This document shows, one piece after another, positions 48,776 to 59,644 of a DNA stretch of 64,000 nucleotides. Where the stretch lies: positions 1,178,001 to 1,242,000 of the forward strand of contig JAYKKR010000001.1 in assembly GCA_036971615.1 (NCBI GenBank), read 5' to 3'. Position 1 is the stretch's first letter; the number at the start of each line of letters is the position of its first letter. A program made the position numbers and the translations under genes. The stretch comes from Amyloporia xantha. Lineage: Eukaryota; Basidiomycota; Agaricomycetes; Polyporales; Adustoporiaceae. The notes under the pieces were generated by a model. It saw nothing but the letters and a program-made list of their open reading frames with translations, was not told the origin of the DNA and did no database searches.

Positions 48776-49213
48776 TTATTGAAGTGAACCTTTGTCCCAG
48801 CTAGCCGAAATAGCCAAGACGCAGGGTAGAGTCGAGGGAAGTGAGCGATCGAGACGAGACTATGCCGCAGAGGGTATTGCCCAAGGCCTAGCTAGCTACT
48901 GTATAGTACTTCTATCTACAGCTACCTATGGAGCCGCAGAGTTTTGCTTCGCAGTTGCCTGAGGGCCCTGTTACGCCTTTGACTATTTCGCGTAAGGTGC
49001 CTTATTCCCAGGAGAGGATTTGGACCTCTAAGAGTCGCCCACTGAAGTGCAGACTCCCAAGAGTTCGTCACAAAACTGAGGACTGTGTACTTACGTAGTC
49101 TACTAAGGGGCCTTATAAGAAGAAGGCAATAGAAGGGGTAAATGCGCAAAAGAGAAAGTGAAAGCGCAAATAGAAGAGTGAAGACAGATGACTGCACAGT
49201 AGTCAGACAGATT

Positions 49214-49233
49214 AGAGCGCGGGGCTCATAACC
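49214..49233 (-). promoter_or_regulatory. Primer-binding site, copia family 1
   Basis: On the element strand GGTTATGAGCCCCGCGCTCT directly follows the 5' LTR. It is complementary to the CAU anticodon arm of initiator tRNA-Met (GGGCUCAUAACC in fungal tRNAs), the half-tRNA priming known for copia and Ty5. Confidence 0.75.
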
Positions 49234-49537
49234 TGTTGAGCGCAGACTATAGAGGAGAGGAGGCTAATCCGTCTTGTATTCTAGTGGGCTGTAAGGCCCT
49301 GCTTATATACATGCATGAAAGGCTCCTTAGTAATCGTATCTAGAAACCTATAGAATATCTTAGTAAGATATGAAGTCATAATGAAATCATAGTGGAGATT
49401 TCTTAGTAAGAAAGTGGAGCCTATGAAGTAAGACAAGAGCATACTATGGAACGTCATAGAACATCATAGAAATGAGTAAGTACTGACTACCAAGTATGGA
49501 AGTGCGACTACTATAGTTGGAAACTGATCGTTCAACA
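49234..49537 (-). repeat. 5' LTR of copia family 1
   Basis: 304 bp; identical to the left LTR as far as read; abuts the primer-binding site. Confidence 0.95.
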
Positions 49538-49579
49538 TTTACCCCCGTGACTCCTGGGACGGTGACCTGCGTGACCCTC

Positions 49580-49935
49580 TGTCAGAGCCACAGACGAAAG
49601 GCGGGCTCGATCAATCGATGCTCAAGTATACAGACAGCTAGAGTCCGAGTTGAGCAACTGTATATTGAGCTAATATACCTAACCACTCACCTAGAGTCCG
49701 AGTTGAGCAACTGGGGAAGCCAGGATGCAACGGACTCTGAGGTGGTGCGCTTTGGGAACAAACAACGATCAACACAGAAGTGGCAACTACTCTAGGGGTG
49801 TAGGTAAAGAATGGATTCTATCATAGGTGCAGAAGGAGATAGGAATAAAGTGAATAGACAGAAAGATAGCTATAGATGTAAGGAGTCCATAGAAATAGTT
49901 TTCAAGAAGAGAGGTGAAGAATTACTCGTTTGACA
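49580..49935 (-). repeat. LTR A of copia family 2
   Basis: 356 bp, minus orientation, TG...CA. Shares the variants AATCGATG and AAGAATGG with LTR C. Confidence 0.93.
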
Positions 49936-49954
49936 GTGTCTCATTAAGGGGGAG

Positions 49955-50309
49955 TGTCAAACGAGTAATTCTTCACCTCTCTTCTTGAAAACTATTTCTA
50001 TGGACTCCTTACATCTATAGCTATCTTTCTGTCTATTCACTTTATTCCTATCTCCTTCTGCACCTATGATAGAATCCGTTCTTTACCTACACCCCTAGAG
50101 TAGTTGCCACTTCTGTGTTGATCGTTGTTTGTTCCCAAAGCGCACCACCTCAGAGTCCGTTGCATCCTGGCTTCCCCAGTTGCTCAACTCGGACTCTAGG
50201 TGAGTGGTTAGGTATATTAGCTCAATATACAGTTGCTCAACTCGGACTCTAGCTGTCTGTATACTTGAGCATCAATTGATCGAGCCCGCCTTCGTCTGTG
50301 GCTCTGACA
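49955..50309 (+). repeat. LTR B of copia family 2
   Basis: 355 bp, plus orientation, one A shorter in an A-run. Preceded by a polypurine tract (AAGGGGGAG, 49946-49954) and followed by the primer-binding site at 50310, so it has both 3'- and 5'-LTR neighbours. Each LTR carries a 22-bp direct repeat ending CAACTCGGACTCTAG. Confidence 0.93.
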
Positions 50310-50329
50310 GGTTATGAGCCCCGCGCTCT
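50310..50329 (+). promoter_or_regulatory. Primer-binding site of the plus copy
   Basis: GGTTATGAGCCCCGCGCTCT directly after LTR B; the same 20 bases as in family 1. Confidence 0.75.
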
Positions 50330-50492
50330 GACCGCTTCGTCGTCAATCTTCTCTGCTTGCTACAGCTTCTGGATCGAGCTCTACTTCAATATCTGGCTAC
50401 TACACTGTCTCTACAATCCCTACACTCCTTCTACAACACTCTGATCTTTCCTGATCTTCTCTGATCTCTGCTGATCGTCGTCTCTGCCTGCC

Positions 50493-52704
50493 ATGTCATC
50501 CATCGACTCTCATCCGCGCTTCAAGCCGCTTTCAAACGGCAATTACCCGCAGTGGAGGGGGAGATGCGAGCATATCTGATGAAGATGGGCTACTGGAGGC
50601 TTGTGAGTGGTGTGGAGAGTCGTCCGCCTGTGGAGGAGGACATAGAGCGCAGGGAATGGGACAAGATAGAGTCCAAGGCTGCTGGTGAGATCTTCCTGAA
50701 CGTCTCACCGGACCAGCGCATCCATTTCAGTGGGTTTGAGGAGGATCCTGTGCGCATGTGGAGCGCATTGGAGGCTGCCCACGTCGTTCGTCGTCCGGGT
50801 GCACGCTTTAACGCGTACGAATCCCTCTTGACGATCTCCAAGGACGAGGGGGAGTCTTTGCAGTCTCTCACGAACCGCATCGAGGAGGCTATGCTCACTT
50901 GCCAGAACCTCCGTCCTCCCTCCTTCTCTCTCGCTGACTTGGACAATGAGCTCCAAGCCATGGCGATGATTCGTGCGCTTCCGCGCGAGCAGTATGCGAG
51001 CTTTACCTCTGCTCTCATCATGATGCTCCCAGAGAAGCTCGACAAGTCCAAGGTCATCGAGGCGTTCCAAACGGAGGAGCTCAATCGCATGGCACGTCCC
51101 TCTCTTACCCTTCCTTCGTCTTCATCGTCCTCTGTCGCTCTTGCCGCTACTTCGTCCCCTTCGACTTCGATCTCTTCAGCCAGTGCGAACGCTGCCTCTG
51201 CGGATGCTACCTGCGACTTCTGTGGTCGCAAGGGTCACACCCAGAGCGTTTGCTTCAAGTTTTCAAAGGCCAAGGAGAAGGCTCGTCAACCGCGCAAGCG
51301 TCCGGACCAGGTGAACGCTACAGAGTCAGCTGGCAATGCAAGTCTTCGTTCTGTCGATCCCTCCGATCCTCTTTCGCCTATTCAGACCGACGCTAACATG
51401 GATTGGAACGCAGACTCAGGTGCTACAGCTCACATGACTCCTCATCGACACTGGCTTCGCGACTACTCCCCGCATCGTGTCGCTATACGCCTCGCAGACA
51501 ATCAGGTTGTCTATTCTGCTGGGGTTGGAACTGTGGTCTTTTCGCCGATTGTGGGAGGTAGGGTGGTCAAGAACGTCGAGTTTACCCGTGTTCTACATGT
51601 CCCTGCCCTTCGTAACAATCTTCTGTCTGTCCTTTTTCTAACACGACGTTGCCAATTCACTGTGCGCATTGGACGTGAAAGGATGGACTTCTCAAAGGGA
51701 GGTCGAACGCTCTTCTGCGCCCGCATCGACGACTCGAACACTGCGCTTTTAGCCGGTCATACTGTCGCTCTCACAGAGTATGCAAAGCTGAGCTCCACTC
51801 TTCCTCTCGATCTTTCGCTCTGGCATTGTCGTCTTGCGCATCGTCACATCGACGGAGTGAAGCGTTTGCTGTCTCAGGATATTGTCACTGGTCTGACACT
51901 CGACTCTAAGGCTCCCTCAGACCCTGTCTGCGAGCCCTGTCTTGCTGGGAAGATGCATGCTAATCCTTTCCCTCCGTCGTCTCATCGTGCCAGCAAACCG
52001 CTCAAACTCGTTCACTCTGACGTTCATGGCCCCCTGCCTGTCCAAACCCACTCTGGCTATCGCTACTGGGTTACATTCATTGACGACTTCTCCCGCTTCC
52101 GCACTGTCTACTTAATGAAGACAAAGGATCAGGTCTTCGAAATGTTCAGACATTACAAGGCGTGGGCGGAGAATCAGACGGACTGCAGGATCAAAGCGTT
52201 GCGAGATGACAAGGGAGGTGAATACATGTCCACTGCCTTCCTTTCCTTCACCACAGAGCACGGCATCGAGCGACAACACTCCACGCGCAATCGACCGCAG
52301 CAGAACGGTGTTGCGGAGCGCACCAATCGAATTCTAGGCGATGGTATCAGTTCTATGCTTTCTGAGTCCGGTCTTCCTCCCTCTTTCTGGGGAGAGGCTT
52401 TGTCTACTCTCGTGCATGTTCTGAACCGCTGTGCCTCCTCCGTGCTACCAGACGCTACACCCTTTGAGATGTGGTACAAGCGCAAGCCGGACGTTAGCCA
52501 TCTCCGCGTTTGGGGATGCACTGCCTATGTCCACGTCCAGAAGGACAAGCGGACGAGTCTTGGCGCCCATATGGAGAAGTGCGTCTTCATTGGTTATCCT
52601 GATGGTGTTAAAGGTTGGAGATTCTACAATCCTACGACGAAGCGGATCATTCTTTCAGAGCGCGCTGATTTTGATGAGCGCTACTTTCCTGGTCTGAAGC
52701 AATC
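50493..52704 (+). pseudogene. Copia gag-pol, plus copy, truncated before RT
   Basis: The start MSSIDSHPRFKPLSNGNYPQ is at 50493; the main frame is then open from 50552 (MRAYLMKMGYWRLVSG). It contains Gag, the zinc knuckle CDFCGRKGHTQSVC (CX2CX4HX4C), protease DWNADSGATAHMT, GAG-pre-integrase (LSLWHCRLAHRH) and integrase (HSDVHGPLPVQ, RDDKGGEYM, QQNGVAERTN). It ends at FPGLKQ, where LTR C is joined. The G-run at 50556-50560 has five Gs, which puts the ATG and the main frame out of register; three or six would restore it. RT and RNase H are absent. Confidence 0.9.
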
Positions 52705-53060
52705 TGTCAGAGCCACAGACGAAAGGCGGGCTCGATCAATCGATGCTCAAGTATACAGACAGCTAGAGTCCGAGTTGAGCAACTATATATTGAGCTAATA
52801 TACGTAACCACTCACCTAGAGTCCGAGTTGAGCAACTGGGGAAGCCAGGATGCAACGGACTCTGAGGTGGTGCGCTTTGGGAACAAACAACGATCAACAC
52901 AGAAGTGGCAACTACTCTAGGGGTGTAGGTAAAGAATGGATTCTATCATAGGTGCAGAAGGAGATAGGAATAAAGTGAATAGACAGAAAGATAGCTATAG
53001 ATGTAAGGAGTCCATAGAAATAGTTTTCAAGAAGAGAGGTGAAGAATTACTCGTTTGACA
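52705..53060 (-). repeat. LTR C of copia family 2
   Basis: 356 bp, minus orientation, next to the polypurine tract (53061-53069 on the reverse strand AAGGGGGAG). Variants as LTR A, plus two private changes (ACTATATAT, ATACGTAACC). Confidence 0.93.
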
Positions 53061-53112
53061 CTCCCCCTTAATGAGACACCTCTCATTGTCCAAGCTCCCC
53101 CTGAATCCAACC

Positions 53113-56100
53113 TCACTCCAAACCCATCATGCGCCGCAAGTGCTCGACCTGAGGCTTTGCCAGAGCCTTGGTGAGCAAATCTGCAGGCATCTCATGAGTG
53201 GAGACATAGATAGGTTTGATGTACCCAGCCTCAACCTCATCGCGTAGCCAGTAGAAGCGGAGGTCGAGGTGTTTGAGTCGACCGTGATGCTCCGGATTCT
53301 TCGACACAGTGAGTGCGGACTGATTGTCGATACAGAGGGTAGAGGGAGGATCATACCCATAGCCAATCTCAGAGAGAAGATTGCGCATCCACTTGATGTC
53401 CCTTCCAGCCTCGACCGCAGCGACATATTCTGACTCCGTGGTGGAAAGAGTGACGATGGATTGCAGCTTGCTACTCCAGTTGACAGCACCTGTACCCATG
53501 CGAACCAGGTAGCCACTTGTGGAACGTCCATTCTCCAGATTATCGCCATGCGATGCATCTGTGAACGTCACAAAGGGCTCTGTAGTCGAAGGGTCAGGGC
53601 GGTAAGTGAGTTTGAGATCCTTTGTCCCCTGCAAGTAACGGAAGAGATGCTTGACCGCTTTCCAATGCTGCTCACCGGGATTGTGGTTGAAGCGCGCAAG
53701 ACAGCCAACAGCATAGGAGATGTCTGGACGAGTAGCGGAGGAAAGGTACTGCAGAGCACCTACAGCCTGCAGGTAAGGGATGTTGCGCATGCTAGCGACT
53801 TCTTCCGGCGTTTTGGGGGACATGGAAGAGGATAGGATCAAACCGGGAGTCATAGGAGTGGAAACCGTACTGCACTCGCTGTGGTTGAAGCGCTCGAGGA
53901 CATCGATGATGTATTGTCGCTGAGACAGAGCAAGAGTGCGAGTTGGACGATCCCGAGTGATCTCGATGCCCAGAAGATATGACGTTGCACCCAAATCACG
54001 AAGCTTGAAGTGGCTAGCTAGCTCTTCGACGAAGTTGTCAAGCGCAGACTGGGAGGAGGAAACAGCAGTGATATCATCGACATAGATAGGGACAATGATG
54101 CGAATGTTATCACGCTCGTATACGTACACTCCAGCGTCTGAGGAAATGCGCTTGAAACCCATCTTGACCAGCGTAGCATGCAGCTTCTTGTTCCAGCGTC
54201 GACCAGCTTGCTTTAGCCCGTAGATAGGCTTGCGCAGATGTAAAGCAACTCGCTTGTTACCATTCTGAAAGCCCTCCGGTTGACGCATGTAGACATCCGC
54301 ATCCATCTCACCGTTCAGGAAAGCATGGGAGATGTCGATGGAGCGTATGTGGAGGTCCTCGATGGCAGCAGTGGCAAGAATGGCTCGAATGCTGGCCATG
54401 CGAATGGTGGGAGCGAAGGTTTCGACGAAATCGTAGCCAGGGCGCTGAGAAAAGCCTTGGGCAACAAGTCTAGCCTTGTAGCGTTCGATGGAGCCGTCCG
54501 CATTGCGCTTGATCTTAAAGACCCACTTACAGCCAATAGCCTTGCGGTCAGGAGGTAGATCGACGACTTCCCAAGTGCCATTCTCAATCTGTGCATCGTA
54601 TTCCTCCTGAATAGCAGCGCGCCACTTGTCTGCGTCTGGGCGTCTCATGGCTTCCGCATAAGTCGCAGGCTCAGACTCTGCATAGTGGGCAGCCTCTTCG
54701 GCATCCTCGTCATCGCTGTCGTTGTCCTCAAAATCCTCTGCGAGTGCTGGGAGATCATCATCATCGCTGTCTGGAACAGCGGGAGGAGGTTCTCTCCACT
54801 CAGCATCGACTGGAGGAGGAGGCGACAGTGGAACAGCAGGAGGCGGTGGAGGCGGAGGCGACGGCGGAGGTGGAGGCGGGGGAACAGGAGCAGGAGCACG
54901 TGAACGAGTAGCAGGACGGGAATACGGATGCCATGGAACAGACCAATCTTGCACTGGACGCTTCGCTCGACGCTCACGTCGAAGAGCGATGGGACGATTG
55001 TCGACAGGAAGTTCTGGGACTGGAGGAGCTAGAGGAGCGTCTGCAGGCACATCTTGGATAGGATCCAGCTCTGGAGGAGCAGGAGGATCTGGTAACTCCC
55101 CCTCAAGAGGTGGCGCAGGCGCAACAGCGGGCACAGGCACAGGATCAGCGACCGGCAGAGGAGCAGGTGCAGGAGGAGGAGAGGGTGGTGGAGGCGGCGG
55201 AGCAGCGTCAGGAGGTGGTGGTGGAGGTGGAGGAGCAGAGTTAGAAGTTGGAGGAGAAGCAAGAGGAGCTGTCGATTGCTTCAGACCAGGAAAGTAGCGC
55301 TCATCAAAATCAGCGCGCTCTGAAAGAATGATCCGCTTCGTCGTAGGATTGTAGAATCTCCAACCTTTAACACCATCAGGATAACCAATGAAGACGCACT
55401 TCTCCATATGGGCGCCAAGACTCGTCCGCTTGTCCTTCTGGACGTGGACATAGGCAGTGCATCCCCAAACGCGGAGATGGCTAACGTCCGGCTTGCGCTT
55501 GTACCACATCTCAAAGGGTGTAGCGTCTGGTAGCACGGAGGAGGCACAGCGGTTCAGAACATGCACGAGAGTAGACAAAGCCTCTCCCCAGAAAGAGGGA
55601 GGAAGACCGGACTCAGAAAGCATAGAACTGATACCATCGCCTAGAATTCGATTGGTGCGCTCCGCAACACCGTTCTGCTGCGGTCGATTGCGCGTGGAGT
55701 GTTGTCGCTCGATGCCGTGCTCTGTGGTGAAGGAAAGGAAGGCAGTGGACATGTATTCACCTCCCTTGTCATCTCGCAACGCTTTGATCCTGCAGTCCGT
55801 CTGATTCTCCGCCCACGCCTTGTAATGTCTGAACATTTCGAAGACCTGATCCTTTGTCTTCATTAAGTAGACAGTGCGGAAGCGGGAGAAGTCGTCAATG
55901 AATGTAACCCAGTAGCGATAGCCAGAGTGGGTTTGGACAGGCAGGGGGCCATGAACGTCAGAGTGAACGAGTTTGAGCGGTTTGCTGGCACGATGAGACG
56001 ACGGAGGGAAAGGATTAGCATGCATCTTCCCAGCAAGACAGGGCTCGCAGACAGGGTCTGAGGGAGCCTTAGAGTCGAGTGTCAGACCAGTGACAATATC

Positions 56101-57483
56101 CTGAGACAGCAAACGCTTCACTCCGTCGATGTGACGATGCGCAAGACGACAATGCCAGAGCGAAAGATCGAGAGGAAGAGTGGAGCTCAGCTTTGCATAC
56201 TCTGTGAGAGCGACAGTATGACCGGCTAAAAGCGCAGTGTTCGAGTCGTCGATGCGGGCGCAGAAGAGCGTTCGACCTCCCTTTGAGAAGTCCATCCTTT
56301 CACGTCCAATGCGCACAGTGAATTGGCAACGTCGTGTTAGGAAAAGGACAGACAGAAGATTGTTACGAAGGGCAGGGACATGTAGAACACGGGTAAACTC
56401 GACGTTCTTGACCACCCTACCTCCCACAATCGGCGAAAAGACCACAGTTCCAACCCCAGCAGAATAGACAACCTGATTGTCTGCGAGGCGTATAGCGACA
56501 CGATGCGGGAGTAGTCGCGAAGCCAGTGTCGATGAGGAGTCATGTGAGCTGTAGCACCTGAGTCTGCGTTCCAATCCATGTTAGCGTCGGTCTGAATAGG
56601 CGAAAGAGGATCGGAGGGATCGACAGAACAAAGACTTGCATTGCCAGCTGACTCTGTAGCGTTCACCTGGTCCGGACGCTTGCGCGGTTGACGAGCCTTC
56701 TCCTTGGCCTTTGAAAACTTGAAGCAAACGCTCTGGGTGTGACCCTTGCGACCACAGAAGTCGCAGGTAGCATCCGCAGAGGCAGCGTTCGCACTGGCTG
56801 AAGAGATCGAAGTCGAAGGGGACGAAGTAGCGGCAAGAGCGACAGAGGACGATGAAGACGAAGGAAGGGTAAGAGAGGGACGTGCCATGCGATTGAGCTC
56901 CTCCGTTTGGAACGCCTCGATGACCTTGGACTTGTCGAGCTTCTCTGGGAGCATCATGATGAGAGCAGAGGTAAAGCTCGCATACTGCTCGCGCGGAAGC
57001 GCACGAATCATCGCCATGGCTTGGAGCTCATTGTCCAAGTCAGCGAGAGAGAAGGAGGGAGGACGGAGGTTCTGGCAAGTGAGCATAGCCTCCTCGATGC
57101 GGTTCGTGAGAGACTGCAAAGACTCCCCCTCGTCCTTGGAGATCGTCAAGAGGGATTCGTACGCGCGTTAGCGTGCACCCGGACGACGAACGACGTGGGC
57201 AGCCTCCAATGCGCTCCACATGCGCACAGGATCCTCCTCAAACCCACTGAAATGGATGCGCTGGTCCGGTGAGACGTTCAGGAAGATCTCACCAGCAGCC
57301 TTGGACTCTATCTTGTCCCATTCCCTGCGCTCTATGTCCTCCTCCACAGGCGGACGACTCTCCACACCACTCACAAGCCTCCAGTAGCCCATCTTCATCA
57401 GATATGCTCGCATCTCCCCTCCACTGCGGGTAATTGCCGTTTGAAAGCGGCTTGAAGCGCGGATGAGAGTCGATGGATGACAT
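53113..57483 (-). pseudogene. Copia gag-pol, minus copy, full length with breaks
   Basis: Same protein as the plus copy, plus a long Pro-rich linker, RT (KWVFKIKRNADGSIERYKAR, SHAFLNGEMDADVYMRQPEG, PIYGLKQAGRRWNKK, YVDDITAVSSSQ) and RNase H (FTDASHGDNLENGRSTSGYL, STTESEYVAA, DNQSALTVSKNPEHHGRLKH), ending HLRRMMGLE at 53113. Breaks: G-run of four at about 57415, putting the ATG out of frame; a TAA in gag near 57168-57170 where the plus copy reads Arg-Phe-Asn; and a CCCC to CCC deletion near 56508-56513 after WLRDYS. Pol itself is open from there to the end. Confidence 0.92.
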
Positions 57484-57646
57484 GGCAGGCAGAGACGACG
57501 ATCAGCAGAGATCAGAGAAGATCAGGAAAGATCAGAGTGTTGTAGAAGGAGTGTAGGGATTGTAGAGACAGTGTAGTAGCCAGATATTGAAGTAGAGCTC
57601 GATCCAGAAGCTGTAGCAAGCAGAGAAGATTGACGACGAAGCGGTC

Positions 57647-57666
57647 AGAGCGCGGGGCTCATAACC
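57647..57666 (-). promoter_or_regulatory. Primer-binding site of the minus copy
   Basis: Same 20 bases (GGTTATGAGCCCCGCGCTCT on the element strand). Confidence 0.75.
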
Positions 57667-58022
57667 TGTCAGAGCCACAGACGAAAGGCGGGCTCGATCA
57701 ATTGATGCTCAAGTATACAGACAGCTAGAGTCCGAGTTGAGCAACTGTATATTGAGCTAATATACCTAACCACTCACCTAGAGTCCGAGTTGAGCAACTG
57801 GGGAAGCCAGGATGCAACGGACTCTGAGGTGGTGCGCTTTGGGAACAAACAACGATCAACACAGAAGTGGCAACTACTCTAGGGGTGTAGGTAAAGAACG
57901 GATTCTATCATAGGTGCAGAAGGAGATAGGAATAAAGTGAATAGACAGAAAGATAGCTATAGATGTAAGGAGTCCATAGAAATAGTTTTCAAGAAGAGAG
58001 GTGAAGAATTACTCGTTTGACA
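57667..58022 (-). repeat. LTR D of copia family 2 (5' LTR of the minus copy)
   Basis: 356 bp; variants AATTGATG and AAGAACGG shared with LTR B. It abuts the primer-binding site at 57647-57666 and the right CCCTC duplication. Confidence 0.93.
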
Positions 58023-58027
58023 CCCTC

Positions 58028-58829
58028 ACACTGCGCGCGCACCTACGAGCACTGCGGGTGACAAGCTAGGCGCTCAGTGCTCAAGCACTTCGTGACTGAG
58101 AGATGTATAGATGGCATTGTTTGTCAGCAGAATGAATGGAAGATATGATCTGAGAGAGCCCAGAGATGAGAAGCGAGAGATCTCGAGAGGACACAGACAC
58201 CGACACCGACACCTAAGGCTCACGAGAAGTTGCAGAAGCAAGCAATGTATATGAAGGAGGCCATCGCAGATCGCGCTGGCCATGTATGTACGTGTTTGTA
58301 CTACGGCGCTTAGCGCGCGAGCGTCTACTCTAACATTGTTTTCTCTATTTCTGTTCTAGACCAGGAAATAAATGTGTAAACTATGCAATAAATACATGAC
58401 TTTGTGAATTTCTTACTGCTCTCAGCAGGCACCAGTACCTGGCAGGGTCATGTATAATCCACTGAGCTTAGAGCAAAGGTGTGATGTATAGGCGACTGTA
58501 GCTATAGGGCGGGCTCATACATAATGCAGCTCTTGTAATAGCTGCATATGGCGGGCCATTTCACTGCTTACATACGCCGCGGGCCGTTTGGCTGCTTACG
58601 TACGCCCTGCCTCCGGCCTCCCCTGGTCTGGCAGCGGCACGGCGCTGACATAATCCCTTTTCAGCGCTCGGCCCGCCTGCCTTGCCCGAATGGGTTCTAT
58701 TTCACATTACCCGCTACCTTCCTTTTTCAGGGCAGGCCACCCCTGTGCGCCCTGGCCGCACACCATACAGTCACTATAGCCTACACTATAGGGAGAGATA
58801 TGGGTGATATTTTACCTACAGTGTAAGGA
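58028..58829. other. Intergenic, low coding potential
   Basis: Host DNA right of the compound element. It includes short repeats such as GCTTACATACGCC/GCTTACGTACGCC (58566-58605). No gene recognised. Confidence 0.5.
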
Positions 58830-59450
58830 GAGCGGACGTCGGCCGACGCCATAATATTGCCTGCGCTGTAGCCTCGGCCAATGGTATAATATACTCTGGT
58901 GCGATGTGTCGGCCCACTGCGCCGTATTCTACCGCTATATTTTTGCCTGCTCTGTAGCTTCGGCCAATGCTATAATGTACCCTGTGGAGATGTGTCGGCC
59001 CACTGCGCCGTATTCTACCGCTATATTTTTGCCTGCTCTGTAGCTTCGGCCAACGCTATAATGTACCCTGTGGAGATGTGTTGGCCCACTGCGCCATATT
59101 CTACCGCTATATTTTTGCCTGCTCTGTAGCTTCGGCCAATGCTATAATGTACCCTGTGGAGATGTGTTGGCCCACTGCGCCATATTCTACCGCTATATTT
59201 TTGCCTGCTCTGTAGCTTCGGCCAATGCTATAATGTACCCTGTGGAGATGTGTCGGCCCACTGCGCCGTATTCTACCGCTATATTTTTGCCTGCGCTGTA
59301 GCTTCGGCCAATGCTATAATATACTCTGGGGCGATGTGTCGGCCCACTGCGCCATATTCTACCGCTATATTATTGCCTGCTCTGTTCGGCTATATTTTAC
59401 CCCTGGGCGGATGGGTTGGCCATTGCGCCATACATCAACGCTATAATTCT
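58830..59450. repeat. 86-bp minisatellite, about six copies
   Basis: The landmark GATGTGT occurs at 58903, 58989, 59075, 59161, 59247 and 59333, exactly 86 bases apart each time. Degenerate units flank the array. The unit includes GGCCCACTGCGCC, TACCGCTATATTTTTGCCTG and CTTCGGCCAATGCTATAATG, with small variants between copies. Confidence 0.93.
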
Positions 59451-59644
59451 CCCTGAACTCTACTGTCGGCTGATGTCTTCTACGACATTTCTATACACAT
59501 AGTGTGTACTGTATGCATTGCAATGACAAATATGCTTGAACACTGCCTGTTGTTGAGTTTCACATGATGTTTCATTTGTATCACCAATTAGACTACTCAA
59601 GCACAGACAGTAATGGGATACATTGACAGTGTGATAACCAATAT
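59451..59644. other. 3' flank of the motif-repeat gene
   Basis: AT-rich spacer between the minisatellite and the stop codon of the minus-strand gene. Confidence 0.5.

Larger units (their letters stand above)
43759..49537 (-). mobile_element. Complete Ty1/copia LTR retrotransposon (family 1)
   Basis: Two 304-bp LTRs, 43759-44062 and 49234-49537, appear identical, begin TG and end CA, and are flanked by the 5-bp target duplication TTTAC (43754-43758 and 49538-49542). The element reads on the minus strand. The primer-binding site (49214-49233) lies next to the right LTR and the polypurine tract GAGTGGGAG (44063-44071) next to the left LTR. The identical LTRs imply a recent insertion. Total length is 5.8 kb. 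Confidence 0.95.
49580..58022. mobile_element. Compound copia family 2 insertion (four LTRs, two inverted copies)
   Basis: The whole 8.4-kb block is flanked by the 5-bp duplication CCCTC (49575-49579 and 58023-58027). The order on the plus strand is: LTR A (minus), a 19-bp polypurine-tract piece, LTR B (plus), gag to mid-pol (plus), LTR C (minus), complete pol-gag (minus), LTR D (minus). The outer LTRs A and D belong to one minus-strand insertion; the plus part is a foreign segment joined to LTR ends at internal element sequences (GTGTC on the left, CAATC on the right). Confidence 0.9.

Noticed and set aside
49580..52798. Plus-strand ORF 50552-52798 taken as a complete protein
   Set aside because: The last 31 codons are LTR C sequence; the real pol fragment ends at 52704.
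54645..55297. Gly-rich and Leu/His-rich ORFs in the copia linker
   Set aside because: Alternative-frame translations of the Pro-rich linker between integrase and RT.
58899..59129. ORF over the 86-bp repeats
   Set aside because: Explained by the repeat unit having few stops in any frame; no independent evidence of coding.
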